Shown in pieces: positions 63,951-64,000 of a stretch of DNA of 64,000 bases (positions within the stretch are counted from its first letter, which is position 1; every line of letters starts with the position of its first letter). This stretch comes from Nitrospirota bacterium. Its GTDB lineage: Bacteria; Nitrospirota; Nitrospiria; Nitrospirales; Nitrospiraceae. A program made the position numbers and the translations under genes. Under the pieces are notes generated by a model that was not told the origin of the DNA, did no database searches, and saw nothing but the letters and a program-made list of their open reading frames with translations. The stretch lies in contig JAGXAR010000009.1 of NCBI GenBank assembly GCA_018971525.1, forward strand, positions 1 through 64,000, read 5' to 3'.

Positions 63951-64000
63951 TTATCGCCGCTGGCTATCCAGCATCGAATCCTCACTCGTGTATCCGAAAA
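63951..64000 (-). CDS. C-terminal tail of gene beyond right edge
   Basis: On the minus strand the frame reading FGYTSEDSMLDSQRR ends at TAA 63951-63953 and is open to the window edge. A hairpin follows. This is only 16 residues, so it is a suggestion that a gene lies to the right, not an identification. Confidence 0.3.
   Translation of the reverse strand, partial: FGYTSEDSMLDSQRR

Overview
The window looks like chromosomal DNA of a Nitrospira-like bacterium (phylum Nitrospirota). This is an inference from gene content and order: a long NADH-dehydrogenase-type (complex I) operon with two nuoM genes and no nuoE, nuoF or nuoH, many two-component and PilZ signalling genes, and a high-GC coding style. 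No rRNA or nitrite-oxidation marker is present to prove it. No phage, insertion sequence, integrase or CRISPR array was found.

Layout. 1-5.9 kb: PDZ fragment, small exported and membrane proteins, a photolyase coupled to a DUF523/DUF1722 protein, a CbiX-type chelatase, pyrE, a small lipoprotein and a rhodanese. 5.9-10.7 kb: a dispersed repeat, a phosphodiester glycosidase-like protein and a three-gene minus-strand signalling set (CHASE3 histidine kinase, single-domain response regulator, hybrid kinase). 10.8-24.6 kb: one minus-strand operon nuoA-B-C-D-G-I-J-K-L-M-M2-N. 25-36.5 kb: an OmpA-type envelope protein, a PriA homologue with degenerate helicase motifs, a response regulator, tRNA-Leu(GAG), a HAD hydrolase, queE, pepA, nagZ, a Cys-Cys-Gly-His repeat protein and a PsiE-type membrane protein. 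36.5-44.5 kb: an APC permease, a class I amidotransferase, an M24 peptidase, a long TatA-like protein coupled to a HEAT lipoprotein, two PilZ paralogues and two further copies of the dispersed repeat. 44.7-48.1 kb: tig-clpP-clpX preceded by tRNA-Leu(UAG). 48.5-52.8 kb: a HEAT-repeat protein, then about 3 kb of decayed genes (a sigma-54 activator, a DsrE-like gene, an ABC substrate-binding protein). 52.8-58 kb: a coiled-coil OmpA protein, mscL with a zinc-ribbon tail, a DUF481 protein and an AsmA-family protein. 58-62 kb: tRNA-Ser(GGA), SRP RNA, dnaX-ybaB-recR and a DksA/TraR-type protein. 62-64 kb: an outer-membrane barrel protein, a TPR lipoprotein and the tail of another gene.

How the genes work together. 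The nuo operon specifies an enlarged proton-pumping arm and a quinone/Fe-S connecting module that keeps NuoG but has no NADH-oxidising NuoEF, so a donor or acceptor other than NADH (for example ferredoxin) is likely. The remaining genes are mostly housekeeping: proteolysis and folding (tig-clpP-clpX, pepA), replication and repair (photolyase, priA, dnaX, recR), tRNA modification (queE), secretion (TatA-like), and envelope maintenance (OmpA types, AsmA, DUF481, mscL, nagZ).

The best leads are the 2M-type complex I with a missing TM7 lysine in the second NuoM, the apparently helicase-dead PriA, the TatA-like protein carrying a second copy of its amphipathic helix at the C-terminus, the CTAG-ended dispersed repeats whose ends overlap stop codons, and the tandem CCGH protein.
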